Assembly: GCF_022690685.1 (NCBI RefSeq)
Contig: NZ_JALCYY010000004.1
Coordinates: 62,001-126,000, forward strand
Length of the DNA: 64,000 bases
Direction: 5' to 3'
From: Anaeromyxobacter terrae
GTDB taxonomy: Bacteria; Myxococcota; Myxococcia; Myxococcales; Anaeromyxobacteraceae
Within the stretch, counting starts at the first letter, position 1, and each line of letters opens with the position of its first letter. This document shows positions 21,351 to 29,431 of the stretch, piece after piece. The notes beneath the pieces are model-generated. The model did no database searches. It saw only the letters and a program-made list of their open reading frames with translations, and was not told the DNA's origin. The translations under genes and the position numbers were made by a program.

Positions 21351-22574
21351 CTAGAACGCCTCCAGCACGAGCACGTACAGCTCGACGCCGGTGCGGCTCG
21401 CCGCCAGGTCGAGCCGGATGTTGGCGCCTTCGTCGGTGAGCCGGAAGCGGAGGCCGGCGCCGCCGGTGACCTTCACCGTCCGCAGCGAGAGATCCCCGAG
21501 CCCCGGGCCGACCGCGCCCGCCGCCGCGAAGGTGGTGGCGCTGAGCCGTCGCCACACCGGCACCCGCAGCTCCGCCTGCGTCGCCCAGTCGAGCCGGTCG
21601 CGGTAGCGGCCCTCGCGGATACCGCGCAGGAAGCGGGTGCTGCCGATCTTCGGCAGGAGCGTGAACGGCGGGTCGCCGTGGGCGCCCTCGACGTAGCCGT
21701 CGAGCCCGAGCACGCGCCCGCTGCCCAGCGGCAGGAACCGGCTCGCCTCCAGGACACCGCGCCCGAAGCCGTGGCTCCGGCCGATCCCCTCCGGCGCGTA
21801 GACGTACCAGGCCTGCGCCAGGGTCCCCGTCTGGGGCCAGAAGGCGCTGTCGCGCGAGTCCCACCGCACGCTCCCGCCGAGCGCCACCGCCGAGTAACCG
21901 TTCCAGCCGGTGACGGCGCCCGAGGCGAGCGCGCCGCCTGGCCGCCGATCGCGGATCTCCTCGGCCCGGAGATCCAGGCGCGGGCCGGCGCTGAGGTGCG
22001 AGACGATCGGGAGCTCCATGGTGAGCACCAGCTCGGCCGAGCGGCGGGTGAAGTCCTCGCGCTGCCCGGTCGTCGTGTGCGGGCCGACGCCGTAGAACGT
22101 ATCCGGGAAGTGGACGAGCCGCGCGCGCCCGGACACGAGCGCGCCACCCCGGAGATAGACGTCTCCGGCGAGGTCCGTCGCTCCCTGGCGGTCGAGCGTG
22201 TAGACGGCGTCGGCGAAGAAGCTGCTCGGGCGAGGGGCGCCGTCGAGGTGGACGTGGAGGCCGCCGGTGGCGCCGAAGCCGAGCCGCGTCTCGGGGAGCC
22301 AGAACAGGACCGGCAGCGCGAACCAGCGCCTGCCGCGCTGCGACGCCTCGGCGGCTGCCACGTGCCCCGCCTGGTGGGCGGAGGTCTCGGAGGACCGGTC
22401 ACCGGGCTCGGTAGGCGTCGAAGGGGTGGGAGGAGGAGGCGCGTCCCCGCGGGGGGCGACCGGCGCCTCGCCGTCCGGCGGCGTGGGCGCGGTCGAAGGA
22501 TCCGGGCCGGCCGGCAGATCGGGCGACGCGAAGGACAGCACGGCAGAGGCGAGGAGGACCAGGGCGGCGCTCAT
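21351..22574 (-). CDS. Omp85/D15-like outer-membrane beta-barrel protein
   Basis: Exported protein of 407 residues. A signal peptide (SAALVLLASAVLSFASP) is followed by a Pro/Thr/Asp-rich linker to about residue 70, then a beta-barrel of alternating strands ending in a C-terminal Phe (LYVLVLEAF). Barrel landmarks of the bacterial surface antigen (D15) family include FLRGIREGRYRDR, the family's RGF/Y-type motif, and GAGLRFRLTDEGANIRLDLA near the end. No POTRA domains are evident, so it is a short, BamA/TamA-barrel-only member rather than BamA itself. It is flanked by two identical-stem terminators, so is probably its own transcript. Confidence 0.75.
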   Translation of the reverse strand: MSAALVLLASAVLSFASPDLPAGPDPSTAPTPPDGEAPVAPRGDAPPPPTPSTPTEPGDRSSETSAHQAGHVAAAEASQRGRRWFALPVLFWLPETRLGFGATGGLHVHLDGAPRPSSFFADAVYTLDRQGATDLAGDVYLRGGALVSGRARLVHFPDTFYGVGPHTTTGQREDFTRRSAELVLTMELPIVSHLSAGPRLDLRAEEIRDRRPGGALASGAVTGWNGYSAVALGGSVRWDSRDSAFWPQTGTLAQAWYVYAPEGIGRSHGFGRGVLEASRFLPLGSGRVLGLDGYVEGAHGDPPFTLLPKIGSTRFLRGIREGRYRDRLDWATQAELRVPVWRRLSATTFAAAGAVGPGLGDLSLRTVKVTGGAGLRFRLTDEGANIRLDLAASRTGVELYVLVLEAF

Positions 22575-22708
22575 TGGTCGAGACCGAAGCTACCCCGGCG
22601 GCGGAGGCGGCGCAGCGCGATCGGGCGCGGCGCGGCGAGGGACCGCTCCCCCCTTTGCGGAGAGTGCCGCGTGGCCGGCGCGCCGCGCGACCCGGATCGA
22701 GACGAGAA

Positions 22709-22736
22709 GGGCTCCCCGGATCGCTCCGGGGAGCCC
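22709..22736. terminator. Terminator hairpin with same stem as 21300
   Basis: GGGCTCCCCGG (22709-22719), loop ATCGCT, CCGGGGAGCCC (22726-22736). Downstream of the minus-strand coiled-coil gene (stop at 22762). On the minus strand it is followed by TTCTC. Confidence 0.7.
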
Positions 22737-22761
22737 CGTCGTGCCTCGTCCGTCGGAGGCG

Positions 22762-23331
22762 CTACTTCATCTTCTCGGCCTTGATCTCCACGGCCAGCGG
22801 CTTGTCGTCCTTGAGGTTGAACGACGCCTTCACGTCCTGGCCCTGCTTCAGCTGGGACGCGGCGACGTGCTGGCCGTCGAGCTCGATCTTCGTGTTGCGG
22901 TCGACGCTCAGCTTCGCCGCCGGCAGCTCGTCGCGGCGGACGGTGATCGAGCTCGCCGTGACGGCCTCGATCTTCCCCTTCACCTCGTAGTTGTCCTTGC
23001 CCTCGAACATCGGGTGCTTCCGCTCGTCGCGCGCCGCCATCGTGCCGGCGCCGGTGCCTGCGCCGGCCGCGGTGCCGTGGCGCGTCTCGTCCCTGCGCGC
23101 GTCCTGCACCTTCTCCTGCGCCTCCGCCTTCTCCTTGCGGACGTCCTTCTGCGCCTCGGCGGTCTTCTTCTGCGCGTCGGCTTGCGCCTCGGCGGTCTTC
23201 TTCTGCGCGTCGGCCTCCGCCTTCTGGACCTTCTCCTGCGCCTCGGCCTGAGCCTTCGGCACGTCCTCCGCCCGGACGCCCTGCGCCCAGGCGAGCGCGG
23301 CGAGCGCGCCCACGATCGCGATCTTTCTCAT
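22762..23331 (-). CDS. Secreted 11-mer-repeat coiled-coil protein with C-terminal small beta domain
   Basis: Unrecognised 189-residue protein. A signal peptide (MRKIAIVGALAALAWAQGVRA) is followed by about 65 residues of an 11-residue repeat, AQKKTAEAQAD, typical of amphipathic, LEA- or apolipoprotein-like helices. A Gly/Ala/Thr linker (TAAGAGTGAGT) leads to an approximately 75-residue C-terminal domain with strands VKGKIEAVTASSITVRRDEL and DVKASFNLKDDKPLAVEIK, a pattern seen in DUF5666-like OB-fold domains. The ATG at 23331 has GGGAGGGGAG upstream. A periplasmic or surface role is inferred. Confidence 0.75.
   Translation of the reverse strand: MRKIAIVGALAALAWAQGVRAEDVPKAQAEAQEKVQKAEADAQKKTAEAQADAQKKTAEAQKDVRKEKAEAQEKVQDARRDETRHGTAAGAGTGAGTMAARDERKHPMFEGKDNYEVKGKIEAVTASSITVRRDELPAAKLSVDRNTKIELDGQHVAASQLKQGQDVKASFNLKDDKPLAVEIKAEKMK
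23090..23260 (-). repeat. 33-base tandem repeat within the coiled-coil gene
   Basis: The coding sequence for the 11-residue unit AQKKTAEAQAD repeats at 33-base period with near-identical codons (CTTCTTCTGCGCGTCGGC blocks on the plus strand). The similarity at DNA level suggests recent unit duplication. Confidence 0.6.
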
Positions 23332-23754
23332 CGTGTATCTCCCCTCCCTGTGGCGGGCGTCGCGCCCGCAAGCGAGAAGGTGCGCACTCTCCCGCCGTCC
23401 GGGGAACCTGGCGTCCGCAGCGAGGTCGACGCACGCCGGGGGGCAGGGACGAACGCAGCTGCGCCCCTTCCACCCACGGCGCGCCATCCGCCCGCACGGC
23501 GCGCGAGGGAGCGAGCCCTTCTCTCAGCGTGCACCTTCGTCTCGGCTCACCCGAGATCGCGACGCGCGGGCCGGGGCGCCTATTCAAGCGCGCCCATCGA
23601 GCCCTCTCCGGCGTGCCGGGGCGGCCTCGGGCTCGGCGGCGACCTCCCCGACCGGACCGGCGAGCGCGTCGAGGCGTGAAGGGCTTCCGCAGGACCCTCG
23701 GCACGGGGGCGGGATTCGCGACACCGCAGGTGATCGCGAATCGCGAGCTGTCGT
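23332..23754. other. 423-base intergenic region
   Basis: Between the starts/stops of two minus-strand genes. No frame in it has a credible start, ribosome site or family similarity. It contains the promoter region of the coiled-coil gene and an inverted repeat close to the acyl-CoA synthetase stop (separate entry). Confidence 0.5.
23713..23742 (-). terminator. Inverted repeat after acyl-CoA synthetase
   Basis: GATTCGCGA (23713-23721) with TCGCGAATC (23734-23742) and a 12-base loop, 12 bases beyond the stop of the minus-strand acyl-CoA synthetase. Likely terminator. Confidence 0.4.
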
Positions 23755-25395
23755 CTAGGCGGTCTCGATCCGGGCCGCCTTCTCCAGCCCGAGCTCCTGG
23801 ATCGCCTGCTCGCGCATCCGGAACTTCTGGACCTTCCCGGTCACCGTCATCGGGAACGCGTCCACGAACTTGTAGTAGCGCGGGATCTTGTAGGTCGCGA
23901 TCTTGCCGCGGCAGAGCCGCCGGATGTCGTCGCCGGTGAGCGTGACGCCGGGGCGGAGCTTCACCCACGCCATGAGCTCCTCGCCGTACTTCGCGTCCGG
24001 GACCCCGATCACCTGCACGTCGGAGACGCCGGGGAGCGTGTAGAGGAACTCCTCCACCTCGCGCGGGAAGACGTTCTCGCCGCCGCGGAGCACCATGTCC
24101 TTGATGCGGCCCACGATCTTCACGTAGCCGTCGGCGTCCACCGTGGCGAGGTCGCCGGTGTGCATCCAGCGGCCGGAGTCGATCGCGTCGCGCGTCGCCG
24201 GCGCGTCGTTCCAGTAGCTGACCATCACCGAGTAGCCGCGCGTGCACAGCTCGCCCGGCGTGCCGCGCGGCACGACGCGCCCGGTGGTCGGATCGACCAC
24301 CTTGATCTCGACGTGGGGGTGGACCTGGCCGACGGTGGTGACTCGCTTCTCGAGCGGATCGTTCACGCGCGACTGCGTGGACACCGGGGAGGTCTCGGTC
24401 ATGCCGTAGCAGATCGTGACCTCCGGCATGTGCATGTCCTTCTGGACGCGCTTCATCACCTCGATCGGGCAGGGCGAGCCCGCCATGATGCCGGTGCGGA
24501 GCGACGAGAAGTCGAACGCGGAGAACTCCGGGTGGTCGAGCTCGGCGATGAACATCGTCGGCACGCCGTAGAGGGAGGTGCAGCGCTCCTCCTGGACCGT
24601 CCGCATCACCGACTGCGGCTCGAAGCTCTCCGCCGGGATCACCATCGCCGCGCCGTGCGTGGTGCAGGCGAGGTTCCCCATCACCATGCCGAAGCAGTGG
24701 TAGAAGGGCACCGGGATGCAGACGCGATCCTCCTCCGTGTAGCGGAGGTACTGCGCGACGAAGTAGCCGTTGTTGAGGATGTTGTGGTGCGAGAGCGTCG
24801 CGCCCTTCGGGAAGCCGGTCGTGCCGCTCGTGTACTGGATGTTGATCGGCTCGTCGAACTGCAGCTCGCGCTCGACGCGGGAGAGCTCCTCCTCGGAGAG
24901 CCGTCGCGCGTCCTGCCGAAGGTCGGTCCACTCCTCGTCGATGACGATCGTCTGGCGCAGCTCCGGGCAGCGGAGCCGCACCTCCCGCACCATCGCGACG
25001 TAGTCGGCCTGGCGGAAGGCGCGCGCGAGCAGGAGCGTCGAGACGCCGGCGTGCCGGAGCGCGTACTCCAGCTCGTGCACTCGGTAGGCGGGGTTCACGT
25101 TCACGAGGATCGCGCCCACGCGGGCGCAGGCGTACTGGAGCACCACCCACTCGAACCGGTTCGGCGACCAGAGGCCGACGCGGTCCCCCTTGCGCACGCC
25201 GCGGACGAGCAGCGCCCGCGCGATCTCTGAGGTCTGCTCCCAGAGCTCGCGGTACGTCGCGCGGTAGCCCTGCTGGACCGAGACGAGCGCCTCGCGCTCC
25301 GGGAACCGGGCCACGGTGCGGCGCAGGTTCTCGCCGATGGTCTCGCCGAGGAGCGGCACCGACGACGGGCCGCTCAGGTAGGAAGGTGCGTACAA
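23755..25395 (-). CDS. Fatty-acyl-CoA synthetase (AMP-binding family)
   Basis: Activates carboxylic acids to CoA thioesters through an acyl-adenylate. The 546-residue protein has the full ANL set: nucleotide loop [30 protein letters not shown], the hinge motif [16 protein letters not shown], and a C-terminal catalytic Lys in [11 protein letters not shown]. Spacing and sequence are those of medium/long-chain acyl-CoA synthetases (FadD3/AcsA-like, FACS). The start is TTG at 25395, chosen because the preceding GGGAGG is well placed and homologues begin near SYxxGPS..PLLGxTIG. The quinone oxidoreductase gene lies 79 bases upstream on the same strand. Confidence 0.92.
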   Translation of the reverse strand: MYAPSYLSGPSSVPLLGETIGENLRRTVARFPEREALVSVQQGYRATYRELWEQTSEIARALLVRGVRKGDRVGLWSPNRFEWVVLQYACARVGAILVNVNPAYRVHELEYALRHAGVSTLLLARAFRQADYVAMVREVRLRCPELRQTIVIDEEWTDLRQDARRLSEEELSRVERELQFDEPINIQYTSGTTGFPKGATLSHHNILNNGYFVAQYLRYTEEDRVCIPVPFYHCFGMVMGNLACTTHGAAMVIPAESFEPQSVMRTVQEERCTSLYGVPTMFIAELDHPEFSAFDFSSLRTGIMAGSPCPIEVMKRVQKDMHMPEVTICYGMTETSPVSTQSRVNDPLEKRVTTVGQVHPHVEIKVVDPTTGRVVPRGTPGELCTRGYSVMVSYWNDAPATRDAIDSGRWMHTGDLATVDADGYVKIVGRIKDMVLRGGENVFPREVEEFLYTLPGVSDVQVIGVPDAKYGEELMAWVKLRPGVTLTGDDIRRLCRGKIATYKIPRYYKFVDAFPMTVTGKVQKFRMREQAIQELGLEKAARIETA

Positions 25396-25474
25396 AGGAA
25401 TGCCTCCCGCGCGCGGCGGCGCGCAAAGGGCGGCATCGTATTTCGCCAGACGAGCGGCCGCTAGACGCCGCGCG

Positions 25475-26446
25475 TCAGGGCAGGAGCACCACCGAGCCCG
25501 TGGTCTCGCGCGCCGAGAGCGCGCGCTGCGCGTCGGCGGCCTTCTCGAGCGGCGAGGTCCGGCCGATCTGCGCCTTCACCTTGCCGGTCCGGAGCATCTC
25601 GAAGAGCGCGGCGGCCCCGCGCTCGAGATCCTCGCGCCGCGCGATGTACGTGAAGACCGACGGCCGCGTGAGGAAGAGCGAGCCCTTCCGCCCGAGCACG
25701 GCGAGGTCGAACGGCGGGACCGCCCCGGAGGCGTTGCCGAAGCTGACCATGAGCCCGAGCGGCGAGAGGCAGTCGAGCGATCCCTCGAAGGTGGCCTTGC
25801 CGACGGAGTCGTAGACGACCGGGACGCCGGCGCCGCCGGTGAGCTCGCGCACGCGCCGGGGGAAGTCCTCGCGCGTGTAGACGATCACGTGATCGCAGCC
25901 GCTTGCGCGCGCGATCTCCGCCTTCTCGTCCGAGCCCACGGTGCCGATGACGGTCGCGCCCAGCGCCTTCAGCCACTGCACCGCGATGAGCCCGACGCCG
26001 CCAGCGGCCGCGTGCCAGAGCACCGTCTCCCCCGCGCGGACCACGTGCGTGCGCCGCACCAGCGCGTGCACGGTGAGCCCCTTCGTCAGGATCGCGGCGG
26101 CGGTGCGATCGGCGATGTCGTCGGACAGCTTCACGAGCCGGTCGGCCGGGACGAGCCGCACCTCGGAGTAAGAGCCCGGCGGGCCGGTGTAGGCGACGCG
26201 GTCGCCGGCGTGGACGTGCGTGACGCCCGCGCCGACCGCCTCCACGACGCCGGCGCCCTCGACTCCGACGCCCGACGGCAGGGGCAGCGGATAGAGGCCG
26301 GAGCGGTGGTAGATGTCGACGAAGTTCACGCCGATCGCGGTGTGGCGGACGCGCGCCTCTCCCGCACCCGGCGCGCCGACCTGGACGTCCTCGAGCCGGA
26401 GTACCTCCGGCCCGCCGGTCTCGTGGAAGCGAATGGCCCTGGGCAT
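25475..26446 (-). CDS. qor: Quinone oxidoreductase (NADPH:quinone reductase, Qor family)
   Basis: Zinc-free medium-chain reductase of 323 residues. Landmarks are [45 protein letters not shown] and the coenzyme motif [21 protein letters not shown] (AAAGGVG). There are no structural zinc cysteines, in line with Qor. It is cytosolic and uses NADPH to reduce quinones or enones. The clean ATG at 26446 is divergent from the lipoprotein at 26566, and the gene probably shares a transcript with the acyl-CoA synthetase. Confidence 0.92.
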   Translation of the reverse strand: MPRAIRFHETGGPEVLRLEDVQVGAPGAGEARVRHTAIGVNFVDIYHRSGLYPLPLPSGVGVEGAGVVEAVGAGVTHVHAGDRVAYTGPPGSYSEVRLVPADRLVKLSDDIADRTAAAILTKGLTVHALVRRTHVVRAGETVLWHAAAGGVGLIAVQWLKALGATVIGTVGSDEKAEIARASGCDHVIVYTREDFPRRVRELTGGAGVPVVYDSVGKATFEGSLDCLSPLGLMVSFGNASGAVPPFDLAVLGRKGSLFLTRPSVFTYIARREDLERGAAALFEMLRTGKVKAQIGRTSPLEKAADAQRALSARETTGSVVLLP

Positions 26447-26565
26447 GCCCGGCTCCTAACCTTGGGCGGCGCGGCACGCCAGGGCCCGCCCGGCGCGAGC
26501 GAGGCCGAGAAAATCAGGGGAGCAGGCAGGCGGAGCCCCATCGGCGTGCCGACACTGTCCCCGCC

Positions 26566-27843
26566 ATGCGCCCTGCCCACCACGTCCTCGCACACCGGCC
26601 GCTCGTCCTCGTCCTCGGCTCGTCCGCCCTCACCGCCCTCCTGGCCTGCGGCGGCGGGACCACGCCAGCAGCCTCCCCCGATCCGGGCGCGGCCGCGGTC
26701 GACGCGCCGTCCGCCGTGGGCCCCGGGACGACGCCTGGCGCGGCCAACGCGTCCTCCCTGAGCGTCGAGCGGCTCGACGCCGCCGCCGAGTGCGACGCGC
26801 TCGTCCCGAGCTCGGCGCCCGAGCCGGTGACCGTCCAGCTGACCGCCCCGGCGGGCGGCTCCTGCGTCGCCGGGAACGCCGACGGGACCGGTGCGGTCGC
26901 GCTCGGCGTGCGCGACGCCGCGGGTGCGCTCACCTGGCAGGCGACCTCCCGGGACGGCCGCCCGCTGGGCTCCTTCGCCGCCGAGGCGCTCGTCGCCGCA
27001 CCGGACGGATGGCAGGGCCTCGCCGGGGCCGCCGGCGAGGTCGAGCACGTCGCCGTCGCTCCGGACGGCCGGGTGCGGCGCGCCTCCGCGATCTCGCCGG
27101 ACCCGGCGCTGCGCACCGGCTTCCGCTCCCGGCTCGCGCAGGATCCGGCCGGCGGCAGCGTCGTCCTCTTCCGCTCGGTGACCCTGGCGGGCAACCACTG
27201 GAACGCGCTCGACGCGTTCCGCTTCGACGCGAGCGGCGCCCCGCGCTGGCCGGAGGCGGTCGCGGTGTCGTCCGATCCGGACGCGGCCGAGCCGTACTTC
27301 ATGGCCGCCGGGGTCTCCACCACCGGCGCCGCGCTCATGCTCTTCCAGGACTCCGCCTTCCTCCGCGCGCGCTGGGTCGAGCCCTCGGGCGCGCCCGTGG
27401 CCGACGCGAGCGAGCCGGAGACGTCGGCCGCGGTCGTCGGCGACGGGCTCCGCCACGACGTGGACCTCTCTCCGCTCCTCGACGGCGGCCTCGCGGTCCG
27501 CTCGGACGGCGCCTGGCAGCGCCGCTACGCGCCGCTCGCCTCGCGCTCGGAGCCGCTGCCGGCCTGGCTCGCGGACCGCGCGCGCTGGGGCTTCCGCTTC
27601 ACGCGCGGCAACGCGGGCTACGCGGCGCTCCAGCCCGCTGGCGAGGCGTCGCCCGACTGCGCGCAGCGCATCGAGCTCGTCGCGCCCTCGGGGCGGCTCT
27701 GCGGCCGCATCACCCTGCATGAAGCCGGCTCCGGCTGCACGACCGGCGCGCTCGACCAGGGCTGGGACGGGACGGTGGTGCAGCAGTCCGGCAAGGACGC
27801 GTGCACGTTCCGCTGGTGGCCCGGGCTGCTCGCCCGCGGGTGA
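26566..27843 (+). CDS. Hypothetical lipoprotein (425 aa)
   Basis: No recognised domain. An N-terminal signal (PLVLVLGSSALTALLAC) ends in a lipobox with Cys28, followed by a Gly/Pro/Ala/Ser/Thr-rich stretch to about residue 60. The rest alternates short strands with WxxL, DGR and Trp-rich motifs, suggesting a beta-propeller or beta-sandwich on the outer or inner membrane surface. Late cysteines (DCAQRIEL, RLCGRIT, SGCTTG, DACTF) may form disulfides. It is divergent from qor and upstream of the rhodanese gene on the same strand, 97 bases away. Confidence 0.7.
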   Translation: MRPAHHVLAHRPLVLVLGSSALTALLACGGGTTPAASPDPGAAAVDAPSAVGPGTTPGAANASSLSVERLDAAAECDALVPSSAPEPVTVQLTAPAGGSCVAGNADGTGAVALGVRDAAGALTWQATSRDGRPLGSFAAEALVAAPDGWQGLAGAAGEVEHVAVAPDGRVRRASAISPDPALRTGFRSRLAQDPAGGSVVLFRSVTLAGNHWNALDAFRFDASGAPRWPEAVAVSSDPDAAEPYFMAAGVSTTGAALMLFQDSAFLRARWVEPSGAPVADASEPETSAAVVGDGLRHDVDLSPLLDGGLAVRSDGAWQRRYAPLASRSEPLPAWLADRARWGFRFTRGNAGYAALQPAGEASPDCAQRIELVAPSGRLCGRITLHEAGSGCTTGALDQGWDGTVVQQSGKDACTFRWWPGLLARG

Positions 27844-27940
27844 GGGCCCGCCGCGGCCGGCGGACCGGCCTGAACCCTCCGGCGCCTCCCAGGCTCTCAC
27901 GGCGCGGCCGTCTCCCGATCCCGCAGCCGGAGGAATGCCC

Positions 27941-28360
27941 GTGGGCCACGCCCGATTCGCCGTCGCAGCCGTCCTCGCCGCCATGGTCCTGCCTGGTGCC
28001 GCCGCGGCCCAGATCAGGACGGTCGGCGCCGACGAGGTCCGGGCGCTCGCCTCCGGCGCGCGCAAGGCGCTCCTCGTCGACAGCCGCAGCCCCGAGGAGT
28101 ACGCGCAGGCGCACCTCCCGGGCGCGATCAGCATCCCGGCGGCGTGGACGAAGGCGTACCAGAGCTCCCTCCCGAAGGACCCGGCCGCGCCCGTCGTCTT
28201 CTACTGCCGGGGCGGTGGCTGAACGCTGAGCCAGGAGGCCGCCCGTGCGGCGGCCGAGATGGGCCATACGAACGTGCTCGTCTACCCGGGTGGCTTGCCG
28301 GACTGGGTGAGCCGAGGCTTGCCCGTGGAGCGCGGCGGGGCCGGCGCGAAGCGCGGCTGA
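27941..28360 (+). CDS. Periplasmic rhodanese-like protein, in-frame TGA read as selenocysteine (candidate)
   Basis: With the TGA at 28220-28222 read through, this is a complete 139-residue exported rhodanese. The signal peptide is MGHARFAVAAVLAAMVLPGA; the mature domain has LLVDSRSPEEYAQAHLPGA, VVFYCRGGG, then the TGA, then TLSQEAARAAAEMGHTNVLV, YPGGLPDWV and the TGA stop. The interrupted loop reads C-R-G-G-G-[TGA]-T-L-S, which matches the CxGxxCxxS loop of exported rhodaneses, so the TGA takes the place of the second Cys. Reading frame, length and conserved C-terminal motifs continue past it without any other defect. Start: GTG at 27941, seven bases after GGAGG, rather than the ATG at 27935. 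The alternative is a simple nonsense mutation. Confidence 0.7.
28237..28255 (+). promoter_or_regulatory. SECIS-like hairpin after the in-frame TGA
   Basis: GGCCGCC (28237-28243) pairs perfectly with GGCGGCC (28249-28255) around the loop CGTGC, which contains GU. The loop G lies 22 bases after the TGA, inside the 16-37 base range usual for bacterial SECIS elements. Because Ala/Arg codons in GC-rich DNA easily form such stems, the hairpin alone is weak evidence. Confidence 0.45.
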
Positions 28361-28367
28361 CACCGCG

Positions 28368-28384
28368 CCGGGGGCTGCCCCCGG
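28368..28384. terminator. Hairpin between convergent rhodanese and korB
   Basis: CCGGGGG (28368-28374) and CCCCCGG (28378-28384) with a three-base loop, in the 26-base gap between two convergent stops. Confidence 0.5.
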
Positions 28385-28386
28385 GA

Positions 28387-29430
28387 TCAGCGGAGCGCGT
28401 CCATCAGTGCGTCGAGCACCGCCCGCGGCGGCCGCACCGCCTCCGTGGGCAGGGTCGCGAGCGGCGCCTCCACCAGGTTCATGAGGTCGACGAGGCTCGG
28501 CGCCTTGGCGTCCACGAAGAGCACGCCGGTGAGCACGTCGCCGCCCGCCTGCGCCTCGACGAGGCGCGCCATCGCCCGGCCGCGGTCGCGCGGATCGTAC
28601 CCCTCCTCCAGCTTGCGCAGCCGCAGGTGTGAGCCGTCGTGCATCGTCACGTCGACGGTCGTGCCCGGGTCGTACTCGACCGCGAGGTCCTCGAACGCCG
28701 GCACGAAGTGCAGCTCGTGCAGCGGCACGTCGTGCTCCTTCATGTACGCGTAGGACTTGGTCGAGCCCTCGTGGTCGTTGAAGGTGACGCACGGCGAGAC
28801 CACGTCCAGCATCGCCGTCCCGCGGTGCGCGATCGCCGCCTTCAGCATCGCCGAGAGCTGGCGCTTGTCGCCCGAGAACGAGCGGCCGACGAACGTCGCG
28901 CCGAGCTGGATCGCGAGCGTGCAGAGATCGATCGGGGGGAGGTCGTTCTGGACGCCGGTCTTGAGCTTCGACCCGAGGTCCGCGGTGGCCGAGAACTGCC
29001 CCTTCGTGAGCCCGTACACGCCGTTGTTCTCGACGACGTAGAGCATGGGCAGGTTCCGGCGCATGAGGTGCACGAACTGGCCGATGCCGATGGAGGCGGT
29101 GTCCCCGTCGCCGGAGACGCCCAGCGCGAGGAGCTGCCGGTTCGCGAGGACCGCGCCGGTCGCGACCGACGGCATGCGCCCGTGCAGCGCGTTGAACGCG
29201 TGCGAGCGGCTCATGAAGTACGCGGGGCTCTTCGACGAGCAGCCGATCCCGGAGAGCTTCGCGACGCGCTCGGGCGGCACGCCCATCTCGTACATCGCCT
29301 CGAGGATGCGCTCGGAGATCGCGTTGTGGCCGCAGCCTGCGCAGAGCGTGCTCTTGCCGCCCTTGTACTCGACGACGGTGAGGCCGAGCCGGTTCGTGCG
29401 CGGGGCGGCGGGGGTCGGAGGGGTGGCCAT
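28387..29430 (-). CDS. korB: 2-oxoacid:ferredoxin oxidoreductase beta subunit (KorB-like)
   Basis: TPP-containing subunit of 347 residues of a CoA- and ferredoxin-dependent 2-oxoacid oxidoreductase (2-oxoglutarate type in most homologues). Landmarks are TLCAGCGHNAISE, SGIGCSSK, and the TPP/Mg motif GDGDTASIGIGQF followed by VVENNGVYGLTKGQ. The ATG at 29430 is one base after the korA stop, so the pair is translationally linked. Substrate (2-oxoglutarate versus other 2-oxoacids) is inferred from subunit layout and not certain. Confidence 0.93.
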   Translation of the reverse strand: MATPPTPAAPRTNRLGLTVVEYKGGKSTLCAGCGHNAISERILEAMYEMGVPPERVAKLSGIGCSSKSPAYFMSRSHAFNALHGRMPSVATGAVLANRQLLALGVSGDGDTASIGIGQFVHLMRRNLPMLYVVENNGVYGLTKGQFSATADLGSKLKTGVQNDLPPIDLCTLAIQLGATFVGRSFSGDKRQLSAMLKAAIAHRGTAMLDVVSPCVTFNDHEGSTKSYAYMKEHDVPLHELHFVPAFEDLAVEYDPGTTVDVTMHDGSHLRLRKLEEGYDPRDRGRAMARLVEAQAGGDVLTGVLFVDAKAPSLVDLMNLVEAPLATLPTEAVRPPRAVLDALMDALR

Positions 29431-29431
29431 G

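Noticed and set aside
27934-28222. Rhodanese gene ending at the first TGA (pseudogene or truncated protein)
   Set aside because: The frame downstream keeps conserved rhodanese sequence to a second stop, with no frameshift or other stop, and the TGA replaces a conserved Cys. A recent nonsense mutation is still possible and is listed as the refuting alternative.
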